From assembly GCA_964580255.1 (NCBI GenBank), contig CAZOJX010000019.1, positions 1 to 22,550 on the forward strand: DNA of 22,550 nt. Direction: 5' to 3'. The notes beneath the pieces are model-generated. The model did not search any database, was not told the DNA's origin, and was given only the letters and a program-made list of their open reading frames with translations. Shown in pieces: positions 1 to 7,672 of this stretch; the stretch's first letter is position 1, and every line of letters starts with the position of its first letter. The DNA comes from HGM12587 sp964580255. Its GTDB lineage: Bacteria > Bacillota > Clostridia > Lachnospirales > Lachnospiraceae. The position numbers and the translations under genes were made by a program.

Positions 1-406
1 AGCCTAAGGTTGCAAGGGAATCCAGGAAACATGCTGCAAGACGTCCAAGACCACCGTTACCAAGTGCTGCATCCGGCTCCTGATCTTCGATCACGTTGAT
101 ATCACAGCCGAGTTCCTCCAGTACTTCCTTTACCTCATCATAATATGTTAAGTTGATCAGGTTATTTCCCAGGGCACGACCCATTAAGAATTCCATGGAC
201 ATGTAATAAACTGTCTTTGGATCTTCTTCATCATATTTTTTCTGAGTAGCGATCCATGCATCCATGATCGCATCTTTTACTGCATAGGATACAGCCTGAA
301 AGATCTGCTGCTGGGTTGCTTCAGAAATATCTTTTCTGAAGAGTGTCTTTACATTGTAAAGGACACTTCTTTTGAACATTTCTTTGTCAAACGTTCTTTT
401 GCTCAT
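1..406 (-). CDS. glgP: Glycogen/alpha-glucan phosphorylase, N-terminal part (cut by window edge)
   Basis: The first 135 codons are present; the rest lies beyond base 1. Reading from ATG at 404-406, the protein starts MSKRTFDKEMF and contains VYYMSMEFLMGRALGNNL and EPDAALGNGGLGRLAACF. Both are hallmark N-terminal stretches of the GT35 glycogen/starch/maltodextrin phosphorylases, PLP enzymes that release glucose-1-phosphate from alpha-1,4-glucans in the cytosol. The PLP lysine region is outside the window. The ribosome binding site (minus AGGAGGA, 411-417) overlaps the ileS stop codon (416-418), and only 9 bp separate the two genes, so glgP is probably translated at least partly from the ileS message. 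The family is certain; the choice between glycogen and maltodextrin phosphorylase cannot be made from this fragment. Confidence 0.95.
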   Translation of the reverse strand, partial: MSKRTFDKEMFKRSVLYNVKTLFRKDISEATQQQIFQAVSYAVKDAIMDAWIATQKKYDEEDPKTVYYMSMEFLMGRALGNNLINLTYYDEVKEVLEELGCDINVIEDQEPDAALGNGGLGRLAACFLDSLATLG

Positions 407-415
407 AAATTCCTC

Positions 416-3400
416 CTACTTTTTCACACCGATGCTTACGGTTTCTCCGTTGATATTCCATTCTTTGGTATAACCGTCCAGTTCTCCCACTTTAATATCA
501 ACTGCCATTACATCGCTCATGATACTTTCGGCATTTGCCTTAATAATGTCAGAAACTTTTTCATTTCCGCTAACATAAACCACGATCTTATCAGTCACCT
601 CAAAATCAGCTTCTTTTCTCATGGTCTGGATCTTGCTGATCACTTCACGAACAAAACCTTCTTCGATCAGTTCTTCTGTCAGGTTGGTATCCAGAACAAC
701 TGTCAGATTATTATCTGCCTGAGATACATAGCCTTCCTTCTGAGCCATATCGATCAGTAAATCCTCTTTTGACAATACCACAGAAGTACCGTTTACGTCA
801 AATGTTATGCAACCGTTTGCATTCAGTAAATCCATAGCTTCATTGCCATCTACCTGTGCAAGATATTGCTTAATACCGCCCAGGACTTTTCCGTATTTTG
901 GTCCGACAGTCTTTAACTGCGGTTTGAAGGTGTATGATGTGAAATCTCTGACGTCATCTGTAAAGGTTACTTTCTTTACATTTAATTCGTCTGCAATGAT
1001 TTCCTGATACATGGAATCCAATGCTTTTTCTGCTTTCACGAACATGTTTCCGATCGGCTGACGGTTCTTGATATTTGCTGCATTTCTTGCCGCACGACCC
1101 ATAACAACTACGTCCAGAACTTCTTCCATCGCTGCTTCCAGATCTTTGTCGATCATGGATTCATCTGCTACAGGGAAGTCACATAAATGGATACTTTCCG
1201 GCGCTGTCTTGTCGATGCTGCAAACCAGATTCCGGTAAATGTCTTCTGTCATGAACGGGATCATCGGTGCTGCAGTTTTGCAGATGGTTACCAATGCAGT
1301 ATAAAGTGTCATATAAGCATTGATCTTATCCTGTTCCATTCCCTTTGCCCAGAAACGGTCACGGCTGCGGCGAACATACCAGTTACTCATTTCGTCTACA
1401 AATTCCTGTAATGCTCTTGCTGCTTCCGGAATGCGGTAGTTTGCAAGGTGATCATCTACAGATTTTACTACGGTATTTAATTTAGATAAGAGCCACTGAT
1501 CCATAACGGATAAGGATTCTTTATCTAATGTATATTTTGTTGCATCGAAATTATCAATGTTTGCGTAGAGTACAAAGAATGCATAAGTATTCCAGAGCGT
1601 ACTCATAAATTTACGCTGTCCTTCTGTAACAGCTTTGCCATGGAAACGGTTTGGCAGCCATGGAGCAGAGTTGATGTAGAAATACCAGCGGATCGCATCT
1701 GCGCCGTAGGTTTCCAGTGCATCAAACGGGTCTACTGCATTTCCTTTGGACTTACTCATTTTCTGGCCGTTTTCGTCCTGCACATGACCTAATACGATAA
1801 CATTTTCGTACGGAGCCTTGTTAAACAGTAACGTGGACTCTGCCAGCAGAGAGTAGAACCATCCACGAGTCTGGTCAACGGCTTCAGAAATGAACTGTGC
1901 CGGGAACTGTGCCTCAAATTTTTCTTTGTTTTCAAACGGATAATGATGCTGTGCAAACGGCATTGCTCCAGAGTCAAACCAGCAGTCGATAACTTCCGGT
2001 ACGCGGTGCATTTCTTTTCCGCATTTTTCACATGGGAAAGTTACTGCATCAATGTATGGTCTGTGAAGCTCAACTTTTGCATTTTCCGGATTTCCGCTTA
2101 ATTCTGCCAGCTCTGCTCTGCTTCCTACGGAATGCATATGTCCGCATTCACACTGCCAGATATTTAACGGAGTTCCCCAGTAACGGTTACGGCTGATACC
2201 CCAGTCCTGAATGTTTTCCAGCCAGTCGCCAAAACGTCCCTTACCGATAGTTTCCGGAATCCAGTTGATGGTGTTGTTGTTGCGGATCAGGTCTTCCTTC
2301 ACTGCGGTCATTTTGATGAACCAGGATTCGCGTGCATAGTAAATGAGCGGAGTGTCACATCTCCAGCAATGCGGATAGCTGTGTTCAAATTTCGGCGCAT
2401 CAAAGAGTAATCCTCTCTTATCCAGATCTACCAAAATGATCGGATCTGCATCTTTTACGAATTTACCTGCTGCCGGTGCATTTTCTGTCATTTCTCCTTT
2501 TCCGTTTACTAACTGTACAAACGGAAGATCGTAGTTACGTCCTACATTGGCATCGTCTTCACCAAATGCCGGTGCAATGTGTACCACGCCGGTACCATCG
2601 CTTAAGGTAACGTAAGAATCACAGGTAACAAAATGTGCTTTTTTGTTCTGTTTTACTGCCAGTTCTGCTGCTGCATCGTAAAGCGGTTCGTATTCTTTGT
2701 ATTCCAGTTCCTTACCTACATAGGTTTCCAATACTTCGTAAGCCGGTGTTTCTTCATTTCCAAGTTTTCCTAATACGGTATCCAGAAGTGCTTCTGCCAT
2801 GTAATAAGTATAGCCGTCTGCTGCTTTTACTTTTACATAAGTTTCCTTCGGGTTTACGCAAAGTGCCACGTTAGAAGGAAGTGTCCAAGGAGTGGTTGTC
2901 CATGCTAAAATGTAAGCGTCTTCTCCTTTGACTTTGAAACGAACCACAGCGGAGCGTTCTTTAACGTCCTTATAGCCCTGTGCTACTTCGTGAGAAGAAA
3001 GCGGAGTACCGCAACGAGGACAGTAAGGTACGATCTTGAAACCTTTGTATAAAAGTTTCTTATCCCAGATGGTCTTTAATGCCCACCATTCTGATTCGAT
3101 GAAGTTGTCATCGTAAGTTACATATGGATCATCCATATCTGCCCAGAAACCAACGGTGCCGGAGAAATCCTCCCACATTCCTTTGTATTTCCAAACACTT
3201 TCCTTACATTTGGTAATGAATGGATCCAGACCGTATTCTTCGATCTGTTCTTTTCCGTCCAGTCCAAGAAGCTTTTCCACTTCCAGCTCTACCGGAAGTC
3301 CGTGAGTATCCCAGCCTGCTTTTCTCGGAACCATGTAGCCTTTCATGGTTCTGTAACGAGGAATCATATCCTTAATGACACGAGTCAGCACATGACCAAT

Positions 3401-3565
3401 GTGTGGTTTTCCATTGGCTGTTGGCGGTCCATCGTAAAATGTATAGGTTGGGCCTTCTTTACGATTTTCCATACTTTTCTTAAAAATGTCATTGTCTTTC
3501 CAGAACTGTTCTACCTTTTTTTCACGTTCTACGAAATTAAGGTTTGTCGATACTTTTTCGTACAT
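416..3565 (-). CDS. ileS: Isoleucyl-tRNA synthetase, long eukaryote-like (type 2) form
   Basis: This class Ia synthetase charges tRNA-Ile with isoleucine in the cytosol. Numbering from ATG at 3563-3565 (1049 aa), the ATP-binding HIGH motif is at residues 55-58 in GKPHIGHVLTRV, and KMSKS is at 602-606 in GQKMSKSKGNAVDPFDALE. WDTHGLPVE, the CPRC and CEKC cysteine pairs, the editing-domain TTTPWTLPSN motif and VIDCWFDSGAMPFAQ are all present. About 1050 aa and the WFDSGAMPFAQ/VDQTRGWFYSLL type of sequence fit the IleS2 branch rather than the roughly 930-aa IleS1; naturally mupirocin-insensitive enzymes belong to IleS2, but sensitivity here is not known. An in-frame GTG at 3566-3568 directly precedes the ATG. 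I prefer ATG because family proteins begin MYxKVST and AAAGGA at 3575-3580 is 9 nt away. The leader is a T-box attenuator. Confidence 0.97.
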   Translation of the reverse strand: MYEKVSTNLNFVEREKKVEQFWKDNDIFKKSMENRKEGPTYTFYDGPPTANGKPHIGHVLTRVIKDMIPRYRTMKGYMVPRKAGWDTHGLPVELEVEKLLGLDGKEQIEEYGLDPFITKCKESVWKYKGMWEDFSGTVGFWADMDDPYVTYDDNFIESEWWALKTIWDKKLLYKGFKIVPYCPRCGTPLSSHEVAQGYKDVKERSAVVRFKVKGEDAYILAWTTTPWTLPSNVALCVNPKETYVKVKAADGYTYYMAEALLDTVLGKLGNEETPAYEVLETYVGKELEYKEYEPLYDAAAELAVKQNKKAHFVTCDSYVTLSDGTGVVHIAPAFGEDDANVGRNYDLPFVQLVNGKGEMTENAPAAGKFVKDADPIILVDLDKRGLLFDAPKFEHSYPHCWRCDTPLIYYARESWFIKMTAVKEDLIRNNNTINWIPETIGKGRFGDWLENIQDWGISRNRYWGTPLNIWQCECGHMHSVGSRAELAELSGNPENAKVELHRPYIDAVTFPCEKCGKEMHRVPEVIDCWFDSGAMPFAQHHYPFENKEKFEAQFPAQFISEAVDQTRGWFYSLLAESTLLFNKAPYENVIVLGHVQDENGQKMSKSKGNAVDPFDALETYGADAIRWYFYINSAPWLPNRFHGKAVTEGQRKFMSTLWNTYAFFVLYANIDNFDATKYTLDKESLSVMDQWLLSKLNTVVKSVDDHLANYRIPEAARALQEFVDEMSNWYVRRSRDRFWAKGMEQDKINAYMTLYTALVTICKTAAPMIPFMTEDIYRNLVCSIDKTAPESIHLCDFPVADESMIDKDLEAAMEEVLDVVVMGRAARNAANIKNRQPIGNMFVKAEKALDSMYQEIIADELNVKKVTFTDDVRDFTSYTFKPQLKTVGPKYGKVLGGIKQYLAQVDGNEAMDLLNANGCITFDVNGTSVVLSKEDLLIDMAQKEGYVSQADNNLTVVLDTNLTEELIEEGFVREVISKIQTMRKEADFEVTDKIVVYVSGNEKVSDIIKANAESIMSDVMAVDIKVGELDGYTKEWNINGETVSIGVKK

Positions 3566-3623
3566 CACAATACATCCTTTCTATTATTTTTTGTATGCTG
3601 TAATATATTTATTTCTTTATAAC

Positions 3624-3654
3624 AAAAAAGCTTCCGCCTGTAAAAGGCGAAAGC
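3624..3654 (-). terminator. T-box-controlled intrinsic terminator before ileS
   Basis: On the minus strand, GCTTTCGCC (3646-3654) and GGCGGAAGC (3630-3638) form a 9-bp stem with one G-T pair around a 7-nt loop, followed by a run of six T (3624-3629). The left arm is also needed for the competing antiterminator, so this is the regulated stop of the T-box. Confidence 0.9.
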
Positions 3655-3862
3655 ACTGTGCTATCGTATACCACCTGTTACAACATACCATTATATGCGT
3701 TCCTTTTAACGGTGGAAAACCGTCCTGACCTAATCGATGAGATCTTTCAGCCGGAAGCTCGGAAGTGATCTTCAATGCATCTTACTTTTATCAGGCTCCC
3801 ACCACCCCTGACTCGCTGAGAATTTCAGAATCCACCTACTGTCTTCGTCATTGCCGTTATCG
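3624..3862 (-). promoter_or_regulatory. T-box riboswitch leader of ileS (isoleucine specifier ATC)
   Basis: The leader between the ileS promoter and gene, read on the minus strand, has the order of a T-box: an early GACGAAGACAGTAG segment, the stem I apical motif GGGGTGGTGGGAGCC, a specifier-loop context GAAG-ATC-ACTTCC with the Ile codon ATC at 3767-3769, and AACAGGTGGTATACGATAG at 3661-3679 holding the TGGT bulge that would pair with the uncharged tRNA 3' end. An intrinsic terminator follows. The variable base after TGG is T, which matches an A discriminator base as in tRNA-Ile. The T-box proper departs from AGGGTGGNACCGCG, but AGG/CCT and CGA/TCG can still pair around a 7-nt TGGTATA bulge. 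Uncharged tRNA-Ile should allow read-through into ileS and probably glgP. The 5' end is approximate. Confidence 0.88.
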
Positions 3863-3868
3863 CCAACT

Positions 3869-3898
3869 AGTATATAGCCAAAAAGTGTCAACTGTCAA
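3869..3898 (-). promoter_or_regulatory. ileS: ileS promoter (-35 TTGACA, -10 TATACT)
   Basis: Minus strand: TTGACA at 3893-3898, an 18-nt spacer, then TATACT at 3869-3874. The predicted start near 3862 fits the beginning of the T-box leader. Confidence 0.75.
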
Positions 3899-3928
3899 GG
3901 ATTTTCAAGCAGGAAACCACCCTCTCCC

Positions 3929-3957
3929 TTGAAAACAGTCACCAAATCTCCTATAAT
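3929..3957 (+). promoter_or_regulatory. Promoter of the D,D-carboxypeptidase gene
   Basis: TTGAAA at 3929-3934, a 17-nt spacer and a perfect TATAAT at 3952-3957 lie 32 bp before the start codon. The ribosome binding site AAAGGA is at 3979-3984. This looks like a constitutive housekeeping sigma factor promoter, arranged back to back with that of ileS. Confidence 0.85.
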
Positions 3958-3989
3958 GATTCTCAAACACATCATCAGAAAGGATTATT

Positions 3990-5456
3990 ATGAGATTTCA
4001 GAAATTTATGCATAGATTTTTCTGCGGTGCAGTGCTTTGTGCAGTGCTGGCCGCACCGCTTTCCGTCAGTGCCGCTCAGGACCCCCTAGAGCAGGAAGCG
4101 CTGGCCGCCTACGAAAAGACCATCGAGTCCAACTCCTGGGACAACTGGCCGGCCGGACCTTCTGTTTATGCCGAATCTGCCATTGTCATGGAGGCTGATA
4201 CCGGGCTCATTCTTTATGCCAAGGATATGGAACAGAAAAACTATCCTGCCAGCATTACAAAGATCCTGACTGCCCTGATCACTCTGGAGCAGTGTGATCT
4301 CAATGAAGAAATTGAATTTTCCTACTATGCGACCCATTCCATAGAATATGGAAGCAGCTCCATCGCCAGAACAGAGGGTGAGATCCTGACCGTTGAAGAA
4401 ACCCTTTACGGACTCCTGCTTTCTTCTGCAAACGAATGTGCTAATGCGCTGGCTGAACATATTGCCGGCTCCAATGAAGAATTTGCCGTACTCATGAACG
4501 AAAAAGCCCGGGAACTTGGCTGTATCAACAGCCATTTTGCCAACCCGAGCGGTCTTCATCATGAGGATCATTATACCTGTGCTTATGATATGGCTCTGAT
4601 CACCAAAGCAGCCATCGACAACGAAGATTTCCGACGGATCTCCGGCACAGATTACTATACACTCCGGGCTACAAACAAAAATGACGAGACGCTCTTTTTG
4701 CAGAATCATCACAATATGATCGCCCCTTACCGCACCTCCAGATTTCTCGATGATACAGTGTTTGCCGGAAAGACCGGGTACACCTCAGATGCACTGAACA
4801 CTCTGGTCACCTGTGCGGACAGAAACGGCATGGAAGTGATCGTGGTGACCATGAGAACCCGATCCACTGCCGAAAAAGGGGTTCCTTTGTTTACGGATAC
4901 GGCTGCACTGCTTGATTATGCAAACAATTTTCAGAAACTGAATATTTCCGAAAACGAAACCACCTTCATGGTCGGAAATGCTTATGATTTTTCCATTGAT
5001 TCTGAAGATCTGTCAGGCTCCGGCTCTCTGATCGCTATTGATCCGGGCAGCACGATCATTTTACCGGCAAATGCTTCCTTCCCTGACGCGGTTCCTTCGA
5101 TCACCTTTGAGGAATCTTCCAACGGTAACCGGGCATTTTTGACCTATGAATATGCCGGACAGATCGTTGGAAAAGCCCCGATCACACTGGAAGAAACCCA
5201 GGAAAAGAATTTCGATTTCTTTGAAACAGAATCTGAAGATTCTTCCAAAAACCAGGGAAAACCTCGATTTATTACGATCAATTTAAAGATCGTCTTTCTT
5301 GTTTTTGCCGTTCTTTTGGCGATCAGCGGAATTTCCTACGGAATCTACCGTTTTTACCTGAAAAACCGGGCAAAAATCCGCAAAAACGTAGCTATCTATA
5401 AAAAACGGCAATTTTTAAAACGCACCCGTTACCGCAGACGGAAGCGAAGAAGATAA
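3990..5456 (+). CDS. D-alanyl-D-alanine carboxypeptidase (peptidase S11, DacF-like), membrane anchored
   Basis: This penicillin-binding enzyme trims the terminal D-Ala from peptidoglycan stem peptides outside the membrane. The 488-aa product has a signal peptide (residues 1 to about 28, cleavage likely after VSA). The S11 catalytic triad of motifs is complete: SxxK as SITK at 88-91, SxN as SAN at 146-148, and KTG at 261-263. A beta-rich C-terminal region follows, then one membrane segment at about 432-455 (IVFLVFAVLLAISGISYGIY) and a very basic 32-residue tail ending RRRKRRR. Anchoring by a true transmembrane helix with a cytoplasmic basic tail differs from the amphipathic helix of classic DacA. 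The gene has its own promoter and a terminator immediately downstream, so it is monocistronic. Confidence 0.93.
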   Translation: MRFQKFMHRFFCGAVLCAVLAAPLSVSAAQDPLEQEALAAYEKTIESNSWDNWPAGPSVYAESAIVMEADTGLILYAKDMEQKNYPASITKILTALITLEQCDLNEEIEFSYYATHSIEYGSSSIARTEGEILTVEETLYGLLLSSANECANALAEHIAGSNEEFAVLMNEKARELGCINSHFANPSGLHHEDHYTCAYDMALITKAAIDNEDFRRISGTDYYTLRATNKNDETLFLQNHHNMIAPYRTSRFLDDTVFAGKTGYTSDALNTLVTCADRNGMEVIVVTMRTRSTAEKGVPLFTDTAALLDYANNFQKLNISENETTFMVGNAYDFSIDSEDLSGSGSLIAIDPGSTIILPANASFPDAVPSITFEESSNGNRAFLTYEYAGQIVGKAPITLEETQEKNFDFFETESEDSSKNQGKPRFITINLKIVFLVFAVLLAISGISYGIYRFYLKNRAKIRKNVAIYKKRQFLKRTRYRRRKRRR

Positions 5457-5475
5457 TTCCTGCCGCGAGGCATAA

Positions 5476-5515
5476 AAACAGGGCTCAAAAAGCGAATGCT
5501 TTAAGAGCCCTGTTT
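5476..5515. terminator. Bidirectional terminator between convergent genes
   Basis: AAACAGGGCTC (5476-5486) pairs with GAGCCCTGTTT (5505-5515), and an inner AAAGC-GAAT-GCTTT stem sits at 5489-5502. A-rich bases before the left arm give a T tract for the minus strand; the plus-strand tract is short. The stop codon of the minus-strand exonuclease (5501-5503) lies inside the hairpin. Confidence 0.85.
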
Positions 5516-6466
5516 CATACGTTTCAAACGACGTTTTTCCACAACCTGCTTCTTCATTTCACAGATCTTATCCACATCTTCCTCCGAGATTGGCTTTACG
5601 ATCTTAATCGGAAATACCATCCCCGGATCATTGACATATTTTTTCATCTGAATCTTACCGCGCACAAATCCATGAAACGGACATTTGGCCACGCAGTAAT
5701 ATTTTTTAGAATTTCCGGAAAACCACATGACCTTTCTGCGAAGAGAGGTTCGGCAGATCGGACATTTGATCGAGGTAACTCCTTTGTCCTCCATGGCTTC
5801 TTCCTTTGACGGAAATACCCGGTAAACATACTTGCTGTAAGTTTTAAACCGGAGGCAGACTTCTTCTTTTTTATTCAGCGGCGGCTTGTAATAATCTACG
5901 GAAACCCGTTCCATTGCCTCCTTATTTTCCAATAAATGAGGGAAAATCCTTGCCACATAGCGGGCATCATTGACTGCACTGTGAAACATCAGATCTTTTT
6001 CCAGTCCCAGCACATCAACCGCATGCTCTACGGTCCGCCGAAGCTTTCCGTCCTCAAAAACGATGGAAAAAAGCTTCTGAACATCATAATATTTCATTAC
6101 CTTCGGAAATGCATTTTCTATCTGGTAAAACTGCATATTCTGCTGGAGCTGCCAAAGATCCTGGGCTCCCCAGGTACAAAATACATAATCATTTTCACAA
6201 AACTGCATCAGCTGCATGAAGGCCTCCGAAAACGGCACCCCCGCCTTCAGCTCCTTCTCACTCAATGCAACGACCTCTTTTACCGCAGAATGCAGCTTCC
6301 GGTATACATTCGGACGCACTACACAGTCAAAAGTCCCTTGTATTTCTCCGTCCTCATTGACCTTTACCGCACCGATCTGAATGATCTCAAAAGGCAGTGC
6401 CTGATTTTCGTAGCGTTTTCCTTTTGCAGACTGATTCCACTCTAAATCTAAAATAATATAATTCAT
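5501..6466 (-). CDS. DEDDh 3'-5' exonuclease (DnaQ/RNase T-like) with C-terminal zinc ribbon
   Basis: This is a metal-dependent 3'-5' exonuclease of the DnaQ-like fold. Its natural substrate (DNA or RNA) is not evident. I place the start at ATG 6464-6466 (321 aa, MNYIILDLEWNQ), because the exonuclease I motif begins at once there and the longer frame only runs back into the lacI gene. Candidate active-site residues are D7 and E9 (DLE), D103 (WGAQD), H162 and D167 (HSAVNDA), which is the full DEDDh set. After residue 230, a CPIC pair (C235, C238) and C258/C262 (CVAKC) form a probable zinc ribbon, followed by a basic coil. Only 10 bp separate it from the lacI stop, and its own ribosome binding site (AGGG) is poor, so coupling to lacI is likely. 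Confidence 0.85.
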   Translation of the reverse strand: MNYIILDLEWNQSAKGKRYENQALPFEIIQIGAVKVNEDGEIQGTFDCVVRPNVYRKLHSAVKEVVALSEKELKAGVPFSEAFMQLMQFCENDYVFCTWGAQDLWQLQQNMQFYQIENAFPKVMKYYDVQKLFSIVFEDGKLRRTVEHAVDVLGLEKDLMFHSAVNDARYVARIFPHLLENKEAMERVSVDYYKPPLNKKEEVCLRFKTYSKYVYRVFPSKEEAMEDKGVTSIKCPICRTSLRRKVMWFSGNSKKYYCVAKCPFHGFVRGKIQMKKYVNDPGMVFPIKIVKPISEEDVDKICEMKKQVVEKRRLKRMKQGS

Positions 6467-6476
6467 AACCCTATTT

Positions 6477-7502
6477 TCACGAATCGATTCGACGACAGCT
6501 TTCTCTTTCCACCAAAGAATGAGGCACAATGATCTTTGTTGCCACAAGGTTTGGATTTTCAATATGATTGATCAGCTGTGACGCAGCTTCAATGCCCAGC
6601 TGACAGGAATTGACATCGATAGAAGTCAGCGGCGGGTGTGTCAGCCTTGCAAACAGCGAATCATTAAAGGAAATGATCGACAGATCCTCCGGAATGGACA
6701 GTCCGCATAAAATGCAGACCCTTTCTAAAGATACCGCAAGAATATCGTCACTTACTACAATAGCCGTCGGATGATCCTTTGATGTCAGCATTTTGCGCAG
6801 CGCTTCGCAGTTATCCAGATAAACATCGTTGACTTCTACAATATATTTTTTCTCCAAAGGCAGATCATGCTGCATTAAGGACAGCTGATAGCCGGTCTTT
6901 CGGTCTGCAGAAAAGATTTTAATACTTTCGGTTCCCAAATATGCGATCTTTCTGTGTCCCAGGTCATACAGGTAATCGGTAGCTTCTTTTCCTGCCAAAA
7001 CATTATCATTATCAATATAGACTGTCAGGTTGGCAAACTGCTGCGCCTTTCCTACCAGTACATAAAGGAGCCCTTCTTCATTCAAATATTCAATGATCGC
7101 ATCATCTTCCTTGGAATAAAGCAAAATAAATCCATCCGCCTGACCGCTTCTTACCATTGCGCGGATTGCACCTAAGATTTCCTCACTATTCTGCCCCGTA
7201 ACAATGGTACTGATGTATTGTCTTTCATTACAAAACTGGCTGATTCCCCGAATGGTTTCTAAAAAGAAAGGATTTTCAAAGGTTTCTCTTGCCGACGGCG
7301 GAAGAATAATGCCGATGGTCTTGGAATTCTGACTCGCCAGATTGCTTGCCTGAAAATTCGGCTCATAACCCAGCTCGATCATCGCCTTTCTGACTTTTTC
7401 CTTTGTTTCTCTGCTGATGGACGGATTGTCCTTACAGGTTCTTGATACTGTGGACGGCGAAACCCCCGCTAACGCTGCCACATCTTTAATCGTTACTGCC
7501 AT
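6477..7502 (-). CDS. LacI-family transcriptional regulator
   Basis: This 341-aa DNA-binding repressor has an N-terminal LacI helix-turn-helix and hinge (residues 1 to about 58: TIKDVAALAGVSPSTVSR, then SxNLASQNS). A periplasmic-binding-protein-like effector domain follows, with the usual IGIILPP, DGFILL, YIDNDN, HRKIAYLG and SIISFNDS landmarks. The ribosome binding site GAGGGG precedes ATG. It is divergent from the GH94 operon across 170 bp, so it probably responds to a sugar from that pathway; the effector is not identifiable by reading. The closest-looking group is the MalR-like LacI proteins of Firmicutes. The exonuclease gene follows in the same transcript. Confidence 0.92.
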   Translation of the reverse strand: MAVTIKDVAALAGVSPSTVSRTCKDNPSISRETKEKVRKAMIELGYEPNFQASNLASQNSKTIGIILPPSARETFENPFFLETIRGISQFCNERQYISTIVTGQNSEEILGAIRAMVRSGQADGFILLYSKEDDAIIEYLNEEGLLYVLVGKAQQFANLTVYIDNDNVLAGKEATDYLYDLGHRKIAYLGTESIKIFSADRKTGYQLSLMQHDLPLEKKYIVEVNDVYLDNCEALRKMLTSKDHPTAIVVSDDILAVSLERVCILCGLSIPEDLSIISFNDSLFARLTHPPLTSIDVNSCQLGIEAASQLINHIENPNLVATKIIVPHSLVERESCRRIDS

Positions 7503-7527
7503 ATGTGCCCCTCACTTCTTCGTCATA

Positions 7528-7542
7528 GACATATCATATGTC
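7528..7542. promoter_or_regulatory. 15-bp palindrome over the lacI -10, candidate operator
   Basis: GACATATCATATGTC is a perfect 7-1-7 inverted repeat covering the -10 hexamer of lacI, where a bound repressor would block transcription. Autoregulation by the LacI protein is plausible. It lacks the central CG typical of LacI-family operators and is AT-rich, so it may be only a palindromic -10 region. Confidence 0.4.
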
Positions 7543-7561
7543 ATTCAGGATTTTTTTTCAA
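7533..7561 (-). promoter_or_regulatory. lacI promoter (-35 TTGAAA, -10 TATGAT)
   Basis: Minus strand: TTGAAA at 7556-7561, an exact 17-nt spacer and TATGAT at 7533-7538. A palindrome covers the -10 element. Confidence 0.7.
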
Positions 7562-7574
7562 TGGTGAACTGTTC

Positions 7575-7595
7575 ATGTCACGAATCTGATATTTT
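7575..7595 (+). promoter_or_regulatory. Shared 21-bp activator-type box, copy 1 (GH94 operon)
   Basis: ATGTCACGAATCTGAT followed by ATTTT matches 14443-14463 at 19 of 21 positions. It ends 37 nt before the -10 of the GH94 operon, the same distance as copy 2. Position and a poor -35 suggest an activator site, and the AraC-family protein encoded at 13663-14403 is the obvious candidate. A looser repeat of its second half (AATCATATTTTA) follows at about 7598-7609, as expected for tandem AraC half-sites. Confidence 0.65.
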
Positions 7596-7632
7596 CCAAT
7601 CATATTTTATATATCATTTCCCAAAAAGAAGT

Positions 7633-7638
7633 TATAGT
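7633..7638 (+). promoter_or_regulatory. -10 element of the GH94 operon promoter
   Basis: TATAGT lies 34 bp before the ATG. At 17-nt spacing the -35 would be TATATC (7610-7615), far from consensus, so the promoter is expected to need an activator. The ribosome binding site AGAGG is at 7657-7661. Confidence 0.55.
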
Positions 7639-7672
7639 AAAATAAAATAAGCTACGAGAGGAAACCAACGAT

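Noticed and set aside
4086..4712. A 208-codon open frame on the minus strand opposite the carboxypeptidase gene
   Set aside because: It is antisense to a gene with complete catalytic motifs, promoter and terminator, has no ribosome binding site that I could see and its translation matches no recognisable family.
6480..6491. 12-bp perfect palindrome CGAATCGATTCG at the end of lacI
   Set aside because: It lies within codons for the regulator's last residues, has no T tract and no second copy was noticed; chance is the simplest explanation.
7565..7575. Short palindrome TGAACTGTTCA between lacI and the GH94 operon
   Set aside because: The arms are only 5 bp, it is not repeated before the transport operon, and it abuts the better supported shared box.
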